A stretch of DNA of 64,000 bases, from assembly GCA_016721425.1 (NCBI GenBank), contig JADKID010000005.1, positions 496,001-560,000 of the forward strand, read 5' to 3'. The notes under the pieces were generated by a model. That model saw nothing but the letters and a program-made list of their open reading frames with translations, ran no database searches and was not told the origin of the DNA. This DNA comes from Bryobacterales bacterium. Its GTDB lineage: Bacteria > Acidobacteriota > Terriglobia > Bryobacterales > Bryobacteraceae. Positions 26,082 through 34,874 of the stretch are shown here, piece by piece (the stretch's first letter is position 1; each line of letters begins with the position of its first letter). The translations under genes and the position numbers were made by a program.

Positions 26082-26918
26082 CTACTCCACCGCCCCCCGC
26101 GCGTCACCCCTCATAAACGCCGCCAGCCCCTCGGAAGGCACCCGCAGCGCCAGATAGAAGCTCCCAAACTGCGCATACTGCGCGCTCACTTCGTCGAAAC
26201 GCATCTCGTAGATCAACTGCTTGAACGACGCCGGCGAGTCCGCAAACAGATCCACGCCCCACTCCCAATCGTCCAGGCCGATCGAGCCCGAGATCACCTG
26301 CTTCACCACCCCGCCATACCGCCGCCCGATCATCCCGTGATCGTGCATCATCTTCTGCCGGTCCGCAAACGGGATCTGATACCAGTTCTTGTCCTCGCCC
26401 CGCCGCCGGTCCATGGGGTAGAAACACAGGTACCGCGATTCCGGAATCTCCGGCCACAGCCGCCCGGACATCGCCTTCTTCTGCCGCTCCAGCGTCTCCG
26501 CCACGGCCGCATCCCACTGCTCCGTGCCCGGCTGTAGACCCCGCTCGTCCAGATCGTCGTAGATCTTGCGCGTCGATTCGTACAGCCCCAGCTCAACGAT
26601 GCTCAGATACGAGCTGGTGATCTCCAGATACTCGCTCAGCCGCAGATGCTGCACCTTCGTCTGCGCGTCCAGCAGCCCCACAAAGTCGCGCCGGTAATGC
26701 ACCAGCATCAGGTCGCCCTTGTGCCCCAGCAGTGCAAACGCGGCAGACTGCTCGCCCGCTTCCGCGCCCTCCTGCGTCTGCAGCCACTCGGTGGCCTCCG
26801 TCAGAATCGAATGACGCGTTTGATTGTCCAATACCCGCCACTCGTCCCACCGGACCCGGAACATCTGGTGCAACAAGGAAGCGCCTTCAAGAGTTAGCGG
26901 AACAATCGGATTGCTCAT
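26082..26918 (-). CDS. chdC: Coproheme decarboxylase (chlorite dismutase family)
   Basis: A 278-aa protein of the ChdC/HemQ branch. It catalyses the last step of coproporphyrin-dependent heme synthesis, converting coproheme to heme b with peroxide. The family signature is clear near the C-terminus: HDHGMIGRRYGGVV, with the proximal His, followed by GSIGLDDWEWGVDLFA and IYEMRFDEVSAQYAQFG. Length and N-terminal region fit ChdC rather than true chlorite dismutase, which carries a distal Arg in a different context. It is 25 bases after a Gfo/Idh/MocA gene, an unlikely functional partner. No other heme genes are in the window. Confidence 0.9.
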   Translation of the reverse strand: MSNPIVPLTLEGASLLHQMFRVRWDEWRVLDNQTRHSILTEATEWLQTQEGAEAGEQSAAFALLGHKGDLMLVHYRRDFVGLLDAQTKVQHLRLSEYLEITSSYLSIVELGLYESTRKIYDDLDERGLQPGTEQWDAAVAETLERQKKAMSGRLWPEIPESRYLCFYPMDRRRGEDKNWYQIPFADRQKMMHDHGMIGRRYGGVVKQVISGSIGLDDWEWGVDLFADSPASFKQLIYEMRFDEVSAQYAQFGSFYLALRVPSEGLAAFMRGDARGAVE

Positions 26919-26943
26919 CGTAACTCCAGCTTACGCGATGCCG

Positions 26944-28212
26944 TTACACCCCCGGGTGCTTATACGGCGCCCGGTACGCCCGCGCCATCATCTTCGCCGC
27001 CACCGGATCGTTCGTGATCCGCATCGTCTTGGCGTCCCACTGGATGGTTCTCGCCGCGCGATAAGCGATCATCCCCAACTGCACTGTGGCCGTCGAGAGA
27101 AACGCATCTTCCGGCGTGCACGCCGGCTGCGCCCCGCCGCGAATCGCGTCCAGCCACTCCTTCATGTGCCGCGGCCCCACCTCAGGCGTGTGCTTCACGT
27201 CCATCACTTTGCGCTGCGCATTGCGGCCCTTCGGCAGAATCATCCAACGGTTGTCGGAAACGAACAGCGTCTCCTTCTCACCAAACAATGTGACCCCGTT
27301 CGAAAACTCCGGATCCCGCTCCACCGCGCCCCACAACCGGTGCCGCCACACCACCGGACACTTCTCAAATTCAAACTCCGCCGTCAGCGTATCCGGCGTC
27401 GTGATCTTGCCCTTCAACGCATATAGCCCGCCCACCGCCGTCACCGCCTTCGGCATGCTCTCGCCCAGCAGCTTCCGCGTGGCATCGATCAGATGGATGC
27501 CCCAATCCACCAGATGCCCGTTGCCCGTGGTCTGCTCCAGACGCCACGAGCGGTGCCCGATCGCCGGCGAATACGGCAGCTTCGGCGCCGGCCCGCACCA
27601 CTGATCCCAATCCAGCGTCGCCGGCGGCGCCACCGGAGTCGGGTCCGGCGTACCGGCCTGGTAGTGGATGTTCACATCCACCTGCACGATCCGCCCCGCG
27701 TTGCCCGCCTGAATATACTCCCGCGCGCCTTGGAATGCCTCGCTCTGCCGCCGCTGGAATCCTACCTGCACCAGGTTGCCCGCCTTCTTCCAGGCGTTCA
27801 CCATCGCGCGCCCCTCCAGGATGTCGTAGGCCAGCGGCTTCTCCTGATACACGGGCAGCTTGTGACGGCAAGCCTCGATAAACTGAAGCGCGTGCCAGTG
27901 CGGCGGAGTCGCAATGATCACGCCATCCAGCCCCGGCATGGCCAGCAGCTCCTTGTAGTCCTTGAACGTTTTCGGCTTGCTGCCCTGCTTCTTCTCCACC
28001 TCGGCCACGGCATCGTCCAGCATCTTCGTATCGGCGTCGCACAGCGCCACGCACTCCATGCCGCCCACGGCCCACGCCGCGTTCAGATCCACCAGCCCGT
28101 ACCAGCCGCAGCCAATCAGGCCCAGCTTCAGCTTCTTCTCTTGTCCCAATATCTGTGAGGCGCCGGCCACTGTTGCGGCCCCCAGAAAGCTGCGGCGATT
28201 GAGTTGGTTCAT
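26944..28212 (-). CDS. Gfo/Idh/MocA-family oxidoreductase with Tat signal
   Basis: A 422-aa NAD(P)-dependent oxidoreductase-type protein. The start ATG at 28212 gives a Tat signal (NQLNRRSFLGAATVAGA). The Rossmann motif LKLGLIGCGWYG is at about residues 27-40, and the family segment EKPLAYDILEGRAM holds the Glu-Lys-Pro. GHLVDWGIHLIDATRKLLG carries the His and Asp residues near the active site. Exported members are numerous in acidobacteria and planctomycetes, and some carry the cofactor tightly bound. Substrate unknown, probably a sugar or glycoside. A much longer open frame upstream (to 29061) is antisense to the next gene and is rejected. Confidence 0.9.
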   Translation of the reverse strand: MNQLNRRSFLGAATVAGASQILGQEKKLKLGLIGCGWYGLVDLNAAWAVGGMECVALCDADTKMLDDAVAEVEKKQGSKPKTFKDYKELLAMPGLDGVIIATPPHWHALQFIEACRHKLPVYQEKPLAYDILEGRAMVNAWKKAGNLVQVGFQRRQSEAFQGAREYIQAGNAGRIVQVDVNIHYQAGTPDPTPVAPPATLDWDQWCGPAPKLPYSPAIGHRSWRLEQTTGNGHLVDWGIHLIDATRKLLGESMPKAVTAVGGLYALKGKITTPDTLTAEFEFEKCPVVWRHRLWGAVERDPEFSNGVTLFGEKETLFVSDNRWMILPKGRNAQRKVMDVKHTPEVGPRHMKEWLDAIRGGAQPACTPEDAFLSTATVQLGMIAYRAARTIQWDAKTMRITNDPVAAKMMARAYRAPYKHPGV

Positions 28213-28257
28213 GATTTTTCCCGAAACAGTTACCATATCACCGTGCGCTACCAGGCG

Positions 28258-29163
28258 ATGGCTTTCCGTGATTACGTCCTCTCTCTGCCCGAGCGTGTGG
28301 TGCGTTCCGCCTCCGCACTCGCCGGCGGCTTGCTGAATGAAATCGGCGAAGCCGCTCTGCCCATTGCCATCCGCCGCACCCGGCTCTACACCAGCCTGGT
28401 TGAGGCCACTCTTCGTTTCCTCATCGAGCAGGTGGGCGAGGTGGAGGGCGTCTACCCGCCCGGCACCGAGCTCGCCGACAACTTCCTCCTGCGCCGCACC
28501 GCCGGCAATGGTATCGAGCTGATCGGTATTCTCACCTTCCGCGCCTCGCCCGTCTGGGTGCTGGCCGCACTCGCCGATCTCAGCGGCGCCGGCCGCTCCC
28601 TCATCGGAGAAATCGCGGATTCCCTCCGCGCCGATGGCCTCATCTCCGCCGACGCCCACCCCTCTTCCGTCGATCAGATCCTCGACGCCCTCGAAGCCAC
28701 CGCCGGACGAGCCGCCGAGGCCATCAATACGCCACCGCTCGACGTCGCCGCTCTGCGCCAGGAGTGGGCCGCCATTCAGGCCAGCGCCCGCGGCCTCCAC
28801 CCCTCCCGCCTGCCCGCCATCGAGACCCTGGAGCGCACTTGGCACGATCTGGATTCCACTGCCCGCCGCGAGCGCCGCTCCATCTTCGAGCTCTCCGCCC
28901 TGCTCGCCCTCGACGCCGTCACACGTCTGCCGCGCGGCGTCACCTGGCTCGGCAAGTCGTCCCTGGTGGCGGCCCGCGTCACCGGCGATGCCGTCGCTAC
29001 CCACATCCTGGAGCACTACTCCGACACCCTCGAAAAGATCCGCACCATGGGCCTCGCCCACTGGTGGATGGTGCAGTTCCGCCCCTACCTCGCCGCCGCC
29101 GCCCGCCAGTTCGCGCCGGGCAAGACCTCCTGGACCCAGCGCTTCCTGAGCCGAAGCCGCTAA
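28258..29163 (+). CDS. Conserved-looking hypothetical helical protein
   Basis: A 301-aa protein starting at ATG 28258 (AFRDYVLSLPERVVRSASAL). A longer frame to 28204 would overlap the divergent Gfo/Idh gene start. I do not recognise a family. Most of it is predicted helix with few charges in some segments (SLVEATLRFLIEQVGEVEG, GIELIGILTFRASPVWVLAAL, RSLIGEIADSL), and the end is FRPYLAAAARQFAPGKTSW. No signal peptide and no clear membrane helix. Its codon usage matches neighbouring genes and its reading frame has no competing long frame of better quality, so I treat it as real. Its stop overlaps the UnbV gene stop by 4 bases (convergent). Confidence 0.65.
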   Translation: MAFRDYVLSLPERVVRSASALAGGLLNEIGEAALPIAIRRTRLYTSLVEATLRFLIEQVGEVEGVYPPGTELADNFLLRRTAGNGIELIGILTFRASPVWVLAALADLSGAGRSLIGEIADSLRADGLISADAHPSSVDQILDALEATAGRAAEAINTPPLDVAALRQEWAAIQASARGLHPSRLPAIETLERTWHDLDSTARRERRSIFELSALLALDAVTRLPRGVTWLGKSSLVAARVTGDAVATHILEHYSDTLEKIRTMGLAHWWMVQFRPYLAAAARQFAPGKTSWTQRFLSRSR

Positions 29164-30815
29164 GAGCTGATGCCCTTACCTTCCACCACCTGATACCGCT
29201 GCCCGGCCTTCAACCCGCGATGCTCCTCCGTCCGCCCGCTCGGCCACAGGATCGTCACCCGCTCCAACACATCCCGCCGCCCCAACCCAATTGTCACCGG
29301 CAGTTCGCTTTGTGAGAGATAGCTCGACCCCGATTTCACCGTCCGCGCTCCACTCAAGCCCGCCGTCTCAAACTTCACAATCGCCCCAATGGCATCCCGG
29401 TTCGACTTCGTACCCACCAGCCGCAGCCGCACCGAACGATTCCCGTTCATCAGATCGTTTCGGAACAGATACGCCGGACCCGCATTCGTCGTGATCAGCA
29501 CATCCAGATCGCCGTCGTTGTCAAAGTCCCCAAACGCCGCACCGCGCGCCACCTTCGGTGCCAGGAAACCGGGCCCCATCTGGCTCGCTACGTCCCGGAA
29601 GCTGCCTCCTTCATTCAGAAACAGGTGCGGCGATTGCGCATACGTCACCTCGTGCCGTGCCCGCGAGATCGATTCGTCAATGTGCCCGTTCGCCACCAGC
29701 AGATCCAGTTGCCCATCCATGTCCGCGTCAAAAAAGAAGCAGCCAAATCCCAACGACCGCCGCGTCGCCTTTCCCATGCCGCTCTTCGGCGCCAGATCGA
29801 TAAACGCCCCCGACTTCGTCCCGCGGTACAACCCCAGCATCTCGTTGTCGAAGTTCGTCACCACAATCGTCGCCAACCCCGAGTTCTCCAGATCCGCCAC
29901 ATCCACGCCCATCCCGGCCCGCGCCCGCCCGTCCTCGCTAAACGCCAGCCCCGCCCGTACCGCTACCTCCGTAAACGTACCGTTGCGCTGGTTCCGGTAC
30001 AGCTTGTTCGGCTGCGTGTCGTTGGCCACAAACAGATCCGGCCAGCCGTCGTTGTCGAAATCCAGCAGCGCCACACCCAAAGACTTCGATGACGTATCCA
30101 GCAGCCCGGCCCGCGCCGTCACATCCTGAAACGTCCCGTCACCTTTGTTTCGAAACAGCCAGCACGTCGCCCCGCGATACGCCTCCGGCGTGCAGTACGA
30201 CTTCAACTTCCCATCGAACGAGCAGAATACGTCGCTCTGCTCGGTCCACCGCACATAGTTCGTTACAAACAGATCCAGATGCCCGTCCCGGTCATAGTCC
30301 ACCCACATCGCCGAGATCGAAAACCCTTCGTGCCCCGTCAGCCCGGCCTTCGCCGTCACATCGACAAACGTCCCCTTGCCCGTATTCTGAAACAGCCGGC
30401 TCTGCCCCACGCACGTGATGAAGATGTCCGGCCAGCCGTCGTTGTTGTAGTCGCCCACCGCCACGCCCAGCCCATACATCTCGACGTCCAGGCCCGCCGC
30501 CCGCGTCACATCCGTGAACGTCCCGTTGCGGTTGTTCCGGTAGAGCTTCAGCGTGGACCTCTGCCGCTTGTGCCCTGGCCAGTCCATCGAATTCACAATC
30601 AGGATGTCCTGCCAGCCGTCGCCATCGTAATCCAGAAACGCGCATCCCGGCCCCATCGTTTCCGGCAGGTACTTCTTCCCATATGCGCCTGAGTTGTGCT
30701 TGAACGCAATCCCTGCTGCCCGCGTCACGTCCGAGAGCTGAAACCCCGGACGCGCCTGCGCATCCAGAATCCCGGTCAATCCGGGCAGACCCAGCATAAG
30801 ATCGCGCCGCCGCAT
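29160..30815 (-). CDS. FG-GAP/VCBS repeat protein with ASPIC/UnbV C-terminal domain
   Basis: A 551-aa exported protein beginning MRRRDLMLGLPGLTG, an Arg-rich signal that may be Tat-type. Residues about 50-440 hold at least seven repeats with Ca-binding loops of the form DYDGDGWQDIL, DYNNDGWPDIFI, DYDRDGHLDLFV, DFDNDGWPDLFV and DFDNDGDLDVLI. The C-terminal 110 residues match the ASPIC/UnbV domain (GLGRRDVLERVTILWPSGRT). The family is extracellular and often found near polysaccharide enzymes; its biochemical role is not established. It is 9 bases downstream of a response regulator gene, so it may be part of a two-component operon. Confidence 0.9.
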   Translation of the reverse strand: MRRRDLMLGLPGLTGILDAQARPGFQLSDVTRAAGIAFKHNSGAYGKKYLPETMGPGCAFLDYDGDGWQDILIVNSMDWPGHKRQRSTLKLYRNNRNGTFTDVTRAAGLDVEMYGLGVAVGDYNNDGWPDIFITCVGQSRLFQNTGKGTFVDVTAKAGLTGHEGFSISAMWVDYDRDGHLDLFVTNYVRWTEQSDVFCSFDGKLKSYCTPEAYRGATCWLFRNKGDGTFQDVTARAGLLDTSSKSLGVALLDFDNDGWPDLFVANDTQPNKLYRNQRNGTFTEVAVRAGLAFSEDGRARAGMGVDVADLENSGLATIVVTNFDNEMLGLYRGTKSGAFIDLAPKSGMGKATRRSLGFGCFFFDADMDGQLDLLVANGHIDESISRARHEVTYAQSPHLFLNEGGSFRDVASQMGPGFLAPKVARGAAFGDFDNDGDLDVLITTNAGPAYLFRNDLMNGNRSVRLRLVGTKSNRDAIGAIVKFETAGLSGARTVKSGSSYLSQSELPVTIGLGRRDVLERVTILWPSGRTEEHRGLKAGQRYQVVEGKGISS

Positions 30816-30824
30816 CGCCGCCCG

Positions 30825-31475
30825 CTACTCCGTAATCGGCGTGTCCGGCAGCGTCACCAGGCCCTTGCGAATCGCGTACACCACCAGATCCGCCGTGCGG
30901 TGGATGCCCAACGCCTGCATCAGATTCGCGCGATGCACCGACACCGTGTTCACGCTCAGCCCCAGTATCGCCGCTATCTCCTTATTCGATTTGCCCTGCA
31001 CGATGTACTGCAATACCTCGCGCTCGCGTTGCGTCAGTTTGTCAAAATCGCCCGGCGTCTCCTGCGTGGTGGGAATGGATAGCCCCGGCGCCACCACCTT
31101 CCGCCCAGCCGCGATCTCCTTGATCGCGTAGGGCAGATCCACCTCCAGCGCGTTCTTCAGCAAATAGCCCAGCGCCCCCGCCGCAAACGCATTGCGGATG
31201 TACGTGTCCTCCGAATACATCGAGAGAATCAGAATCCGCGTATCCGGCAGCAGCTTCAGGATCTGGCTCGTCGCCTGTATTCCGTCCAGCTCCGGCATCG
31301 CCAGATCCATCACGATCACCTGCGGCTTCAGCGCCGTAGCCGCCTCAATCGCCTGCGGGCCATTCGCCGCCTCGCCTACCACCTCAATCGATGGGTCGTC
31401 CTCCAGCATGCGGCGGAACCCCTTCCGCACCAGGCTGTGGTCGTCGGCCAACAGAACTGTGATTTTCTGGCTCAT
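30825..31475 (-). CDS. NarL/FixJ-family response regulator
   Basis: A 216-aa regulator. The receiver domain (residues about 4-120) has the acidic pair Asp11-Asp12, phospho-acceptor Asp57 (VIVMDLAMPELDG) and the Lys of YLLKNALE. The LuxR-type HTH lies at about 150-205 (LTQREREVLQYIVQGKSNKEIAAILGLS). The start ATG overlaps the kinase stop by 4 bases, so they are coupled. It is expected to be phosphorylated by the adjacent kinase; the UnbV gene 9 bases downstream is its nearest possible target. Confidence 0.94.
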   Translation of the reverse strand: MSQKITVLLADDHSLVRKGFRRMLEDDPSIEVVGEAANGPQAIEAATALKPQVIVMDLAMPELDGIQATSQILKLLPDTRILILSMYSEDTYIRNAFAAGALGYLLKNALEVDLPYAIKEIAAGRKVVAPGLSIPTTQETPGDFDKLTQREREVLQYIVQGKSNKEIAAILGLSVNTVSVHRANLMQALGIHRTADLVVYAIRKGLVTLPDTPITE

Positions 31476-32794
31476 GCCTTCTCTCCCGCCGGCAGCGGCA
31501 CGCTGAGCTTCACCCGCGTCCCGCCATCCACCGGCCTTTCAAACTCAATATGGCCACCGAGCAACTCCGCCCGCTCGCGCATTCCAATCATCCCGATCCC
31601 CCCCGTGCGGCGCTCCGCCGGCAAGCCCGGCCCGTGATCCTCGATCTCCATCTCCATCCGCGCCTGCTCATACCGCACACGCACCCACGCGTCCGGGGTC
31701 TTCGCGTGCCGTACTACGTTGTTCAGGCCCTCCTGGAGAATCCGGTAAACATGGATCGCGACTTTCTCGCCAATCCAGGGACCAACTCCGGCTTTCTCAT
31801 AGTGTACGTGTACGCCCGTCTGTTTCTGAAACTGACGCAGATACCACTCAATGCTTTTCTCCAGCCCGTAGTCATCCAGCACCGGCGGATGCAGCATCTG
31901 CGACATCCCACGCACCCGCTCCAACGTCTGATTGGCGATCTCGCGGACCTCCCGCAAATCGTCCCGCTCCGCCGAAGGATCGGGCATCTTCTTCTCCACC
32001 CGCAATAGCATCATCCCCAGCGCCGTCAGCACTTGCCCAAACTCGTCATGCAGCTCGCGCGCCAGCGTCCGGAACACATCCTCCTGCACCGTGATCACCT
32101 TGCCCGCCAGTTCCTTCCGCTGCTCGGAGAGATGCGACACCCGTGCGAACATCCTGCGGTCATGCCGGATCACCAGCCCGCCCGTGATCATGATCGCCGC
32201 CAGCACGGCCGCAAAGAACAGATAGAGATTCCGCTCCACCTTCCCATAGATGAGCTGGATCTCCTGCACCGCCGCCGCCTCCGCCTCGTTGTTCTGCATC
32301 AGCAGCCGCGAGATCACCGTCGTCATCGTCGCCCGCTCCGCTTCCAACCGCGTGCGGATCAGCGTCTTCGCGTCGTTCGTCTTGCCCTCGCCCGCCAGCG
32401 CCCACAACTGCGCCGTCTCGTTCCAGAATCGCGTGAATGCACCCTGCAACATGGAGCGCTGCGCGGTCGTCTGCCCAGACGGCATCAGCCGCGCCTCCAC
32501 CGCCAGCGCGTCCTCCAGATCACCCTTGATCCGGTCAAACTCCGGCTTGAATGACTCCATCGGGTACGGCACCGCGCCCTCGGTGATATCCCGCATCGCC
32601 AGCCCGATCTGCGAAAGATCGTTTTGGATCCGGATCAATTGCAGCGAGTCCCGCCGGTTGCGGTCCACAATGTCGGATCCCAGCCGCTTCAACCCGTCCA
32701 ATTGCACCAGCGTGAATAGCGAATACGCCACCACCGCCGCCAGCGTTACCGCCAGCCCCAGCAATTGAATCACGGTCGGTGTGCGCGCCGGCAT
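31472..32794 (-). CDS. NarX/DegS-type sensor histidine kinase
   Basis: A 440-aa membrane kinase. Membrane helices lie at about residues 8-28 (VIQLLGLAVTLAAVVAYSLF) and 182-204 (LYLFFAAVLAAIMITGGLVI), enclosing about 150 mostly helical periplasmic residues of four-helix-bundle type. The HisKA_3 phospho-acceptor is in ARELHDEFGQVLTALGMML. The ATPase part contains EGLNNVVRHAKT (N box), IEDHGPGLP and GIGMIGMRERAELLGG. It is coupled to the response regulator and divergent from the M3 peptidase gene with 18 bases between the starts. The signal sensed is unknown. Confidence 0.93.
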   Translation of the reverse strand: MPARTPTVIQLLGLAVTLAAVVAYSLFTLVQLDGLKRLGSDIVDRNRRDSLQLIRIQNDLSQIGLAMRDITEGAVPYPMESFKPEFDRIKGDLEDALAVEARLMPSGQTTAQRSMLQGAFTRFWNETAQLWALAGEGKTNDAKTLIRTRLEAERATMTTVISRLLMQNNEAEAAAVQEIQLIYGKVERNLYLFFAAVLAAIMITGGLVIRHDRRMFARVSHLSEQRKELAGKVITVQEDVFRTLARELHDEFGQVLTALGMMLLRVEKKMPDPSAERDDLREVREIANQTLERVRGMSQMLHPPVLDDYGLEKSIEWYLRQFQKQTGVHVHYEKAGVGPWIGEKVAIHVYRILQEGLNNVVRHAKTPDAWVRVRYEQARMEMEIEDHGPGLPAERRTGGIGMIGMRERAELLGGHIEFERPVDGGTRVKLSVPLPAGEKA

Positions 32795-32812
32795 ATCGCT
32801 ATCCTAATCTAT

Positions 32813-34837
32813 GTGACTGTTGCAAACCCCCTCCTCGGCCTGATTCGGCCGATCCCCTTCGATTCCGTCCGGCCCGAGCACGTCCAGCCAGCCCTTTCCG
32901 AGCTCATTTCTCAAGCCCGCGCGCGCATCGAACAGATCGCCGCCGAGCCCGCCACCCGCACGTGGCGCAACACCATGGAGGCCCTCGACCTCGCCTCCGA
33001 GCCCCTCGATTTCGCCGTCTCCATCGTCCGCCATCTCGAGAGCGTCGTCACCTCGCCCGAACTCCGCGCGGCCTGGAACGCGGCCCAGCCCGAAGTCACC
33101 GCCTTCTACTCCTCCATCCCGCTCCACGCCGGCCTCTGGCAGGCCCTCAACGCCTACGCCGCCACCGAGGAGGCCCGGCAACTCCAGGGCGTCCGGGCCC
33201 GCTTCCTGCACAAGACCATGGACGCCTTCCGCCGCCACGGCGCCGAGCTCGATGCCGCCGGCAAACAGGCCATGGAGGCCCTCGATGTCGAGCTGGCCGT
33301 CACCACCACAACCTTTGGCCAGAATGTCCTCGACGCCACCGCCGCCTTTGAATACTGGATCGACGACGAAGCCAAGCTCGCCGGACTCCCCCTCTCCGCC
33401 ATCGCCGCCGCACGCGCATCGGCCGAATCCAAGGGCAAACCCGGCTGGCGCTTCACCCTCCAGGCCCCTAGTTACCTCGCCATCATCACCTTCCTCGACG
33501 ACCCCTCCATCCGCGAGCTCTTTTACCGCGCCTACTCCCGCCGTGCCGCCGAGGACAACGCCACCCTCATCGCTAAGATCCTGGATCTCCGCCGCCGCAA
33601 GGCTAGGCTGCTCGGCTTTGCCGATTTCGCCGATCTCAATCTCGCCGATCGCATGGCCAAGAACGGCGCCACCGCCCAGCAGTTCCTTGCCGGTCTGCGC
33701 TCCAAAACCGAACCGGCCTTCCTGCGCGAAAACGGCGAGCTCCTCGCCTTCCGCCGCGCCTACGGCGATCCCGCCGCCATCATGCAGCCCTGGGACGTCG
33801 CCTACTGGTCCGAGAAACAGCGCGCCGCCCTCTACGCCTTCGAAGAGGAGGACCTCCGCCCCTACTTCCCGGTGGAGTCCGTCCTCAATGGAATGTTCGA
33901 TCTCGTTCAGCGCCTCTACGGCATCCGCGTCATCGAAGGCCCGCCCGTGCCGGTCTGGCATCCCGACGTCAAATACTACGAGATCCGCGATGAAGACTGC
34001 ACCCTCCTCGGCGCCTTCTACGCAGATTGGTTCCCCCGCGATACCAAGCGCGGCGGCGCCTGGATGGATGCGTTCTACACCGGACGTTTCATCGACGGCC
34101 AGTGGCATCCCCACGTCGGCCTCATGTGCGGCAATCTCACCCTGCCCCTCGAAAACCGCCCCGCCCTGCTCACCCACCGCGAAGCCGAAACCGTCTTCCA
34201 CGAGTTCGGGCACCTCCTCCACCACTGCCTCTCCCGCGTCGAAATCAAGAGCCTCTCCGGCACCAGCGTCGCCTGGGATTTCGTCGAGCTCCCCAGCCAG
34301 ATCATGGAAAACTGGTGCTGGGAGCGCGCCTCGCTCGATCTCTTCGCCCGCCACTGGCAATCCGGCGAGCCCATCCCCGATGACCTCTTCGAGAAGATGA
34401 AGCGCGCCCGCACCTACCGCGGCGCCAACGGCCAAATGCGCCAACTCGGTTTCGGCACGGTCGATCTCGCTCTCCACATCAACTACGACCCCCTCCGCGA
34501 CGGCGACGCCCTCGCCTGGGCCAATCGCATACTTGCCCAGTTCGCCGCCGCCCCCCTGCCCGCCGATTACGCCATGCTCGCCGGCTTTACCCACCTATTC
34601 GCGGACCCCACCGGCTACGGCGCAGGCTACTACAGCTACAAATGGGCCGAAGTTCTCGACGCCGACGCCTTCACCCGCTTCCAACAGGAAGGCATCTTTA
34701 ACCCCGAAACCGGCCGCGCTTTTCGAGACTGCATTCTCTCCCAGGGTGACAGCGACGACCCCGCCGCTCTCTTTCGCCGCTTCCTGGGGCGAGATCCCGA
34801 CCCCGCTGCGCTGATTTCCCGGCTTGGCTTGAGTTAG
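32813..34837 (+). CDS. M3-family zinc oligopeptidase
   Basis: A 674-aa cytoplasmic peptidase of the oligopeptidase A/dipeptidyl carboxypeptidase type. The zinc motif HEFGH is at residues 463-467, within ETVFHEFGHLLHHCLS, and the third ligand is expected in WDFVELPSQIMENW. The substrate-side segment at the end includes YGAGYYSYKWAEVLDADAF. The GTG at 32813 is chosen because it gives the normal N-terminus (NPLLGLIRPIPFDSVRPEHV); the frame is open further upstream but overlaps the divergent kinase. It probably recycles peptides from protein and signal-peptide breakdown. Confidence 0.92.
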   Translation: MTVANPLLGLIRPIPFDSVRPEHVQPALSELISQARARIEQIAAEPATRTWRNTMEALDLASEPLDFAVSIVRHLESVVTSPELRAAWNAAQPEVTAFYSSIPLHAGLWQALNAYAATEEARQLQGVRARFLHKTMDAFRRHGAELDAAGKQAMEALDVELAVTTTTFGQNVLDATAAFEYWIDDEAKLAGLPLSAIAAARASAESKGKPGWRFTLQAPSYLAIITFLDDPSIRELFYRAYSRRAAEDNATLIAKILDLRRRKARLLGFADFADLNLADRMAKNGATAQQFLAGLRSKTEPAFLRENGELLAFRRAYGDPAAIMQPWDVAYWSEKQRAALYAFEEEDLRPYFPVESVLNGMFDLVQRLYGIRVIEGPPVPVWHPDVKYYEIRDEDCTLLGAFYADWFPRDTKRGGAWMDAFYTGRFIDGQWHPHVGLMCGNLTLPLENRPALLTHREAETVFHEFGHLLHHCLSRVEIKSLSGTSVAWDFVELPSQIMENWCWERASLDLFARHWQSGEPIPDDLFEKMKRARTYRGANGQMRQLGFGTVDLALHINYDPLRDGDALAWANRILAQFAAAPLPADYAMLAGFTHLFADPTGYGAGYYSYKWAEVLDADAFTRFQQEGIFNPETGRAFRDCILSQGDSDDPAALFRRFLGRDPDPAALISRLGLS

Positions 34838-34874
34838 ATCGCATATACTGTCGTTTGGCGGCAGCGGCAGAGAA

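Noticed and set aside
28212..29061. Upstream extension of the Gfo/Idh/MocA frame
   Set aside because: The Tat signal at ATG 28212 fits the family start; the extension is antisense to the hypothetical gene.
32804..34594. 596-codon minus-strand frame opposite the M3 peptidase
   Set aside because: Gly/Glu/Val-rich shadow; the M3 gene has HEFGH and full length.
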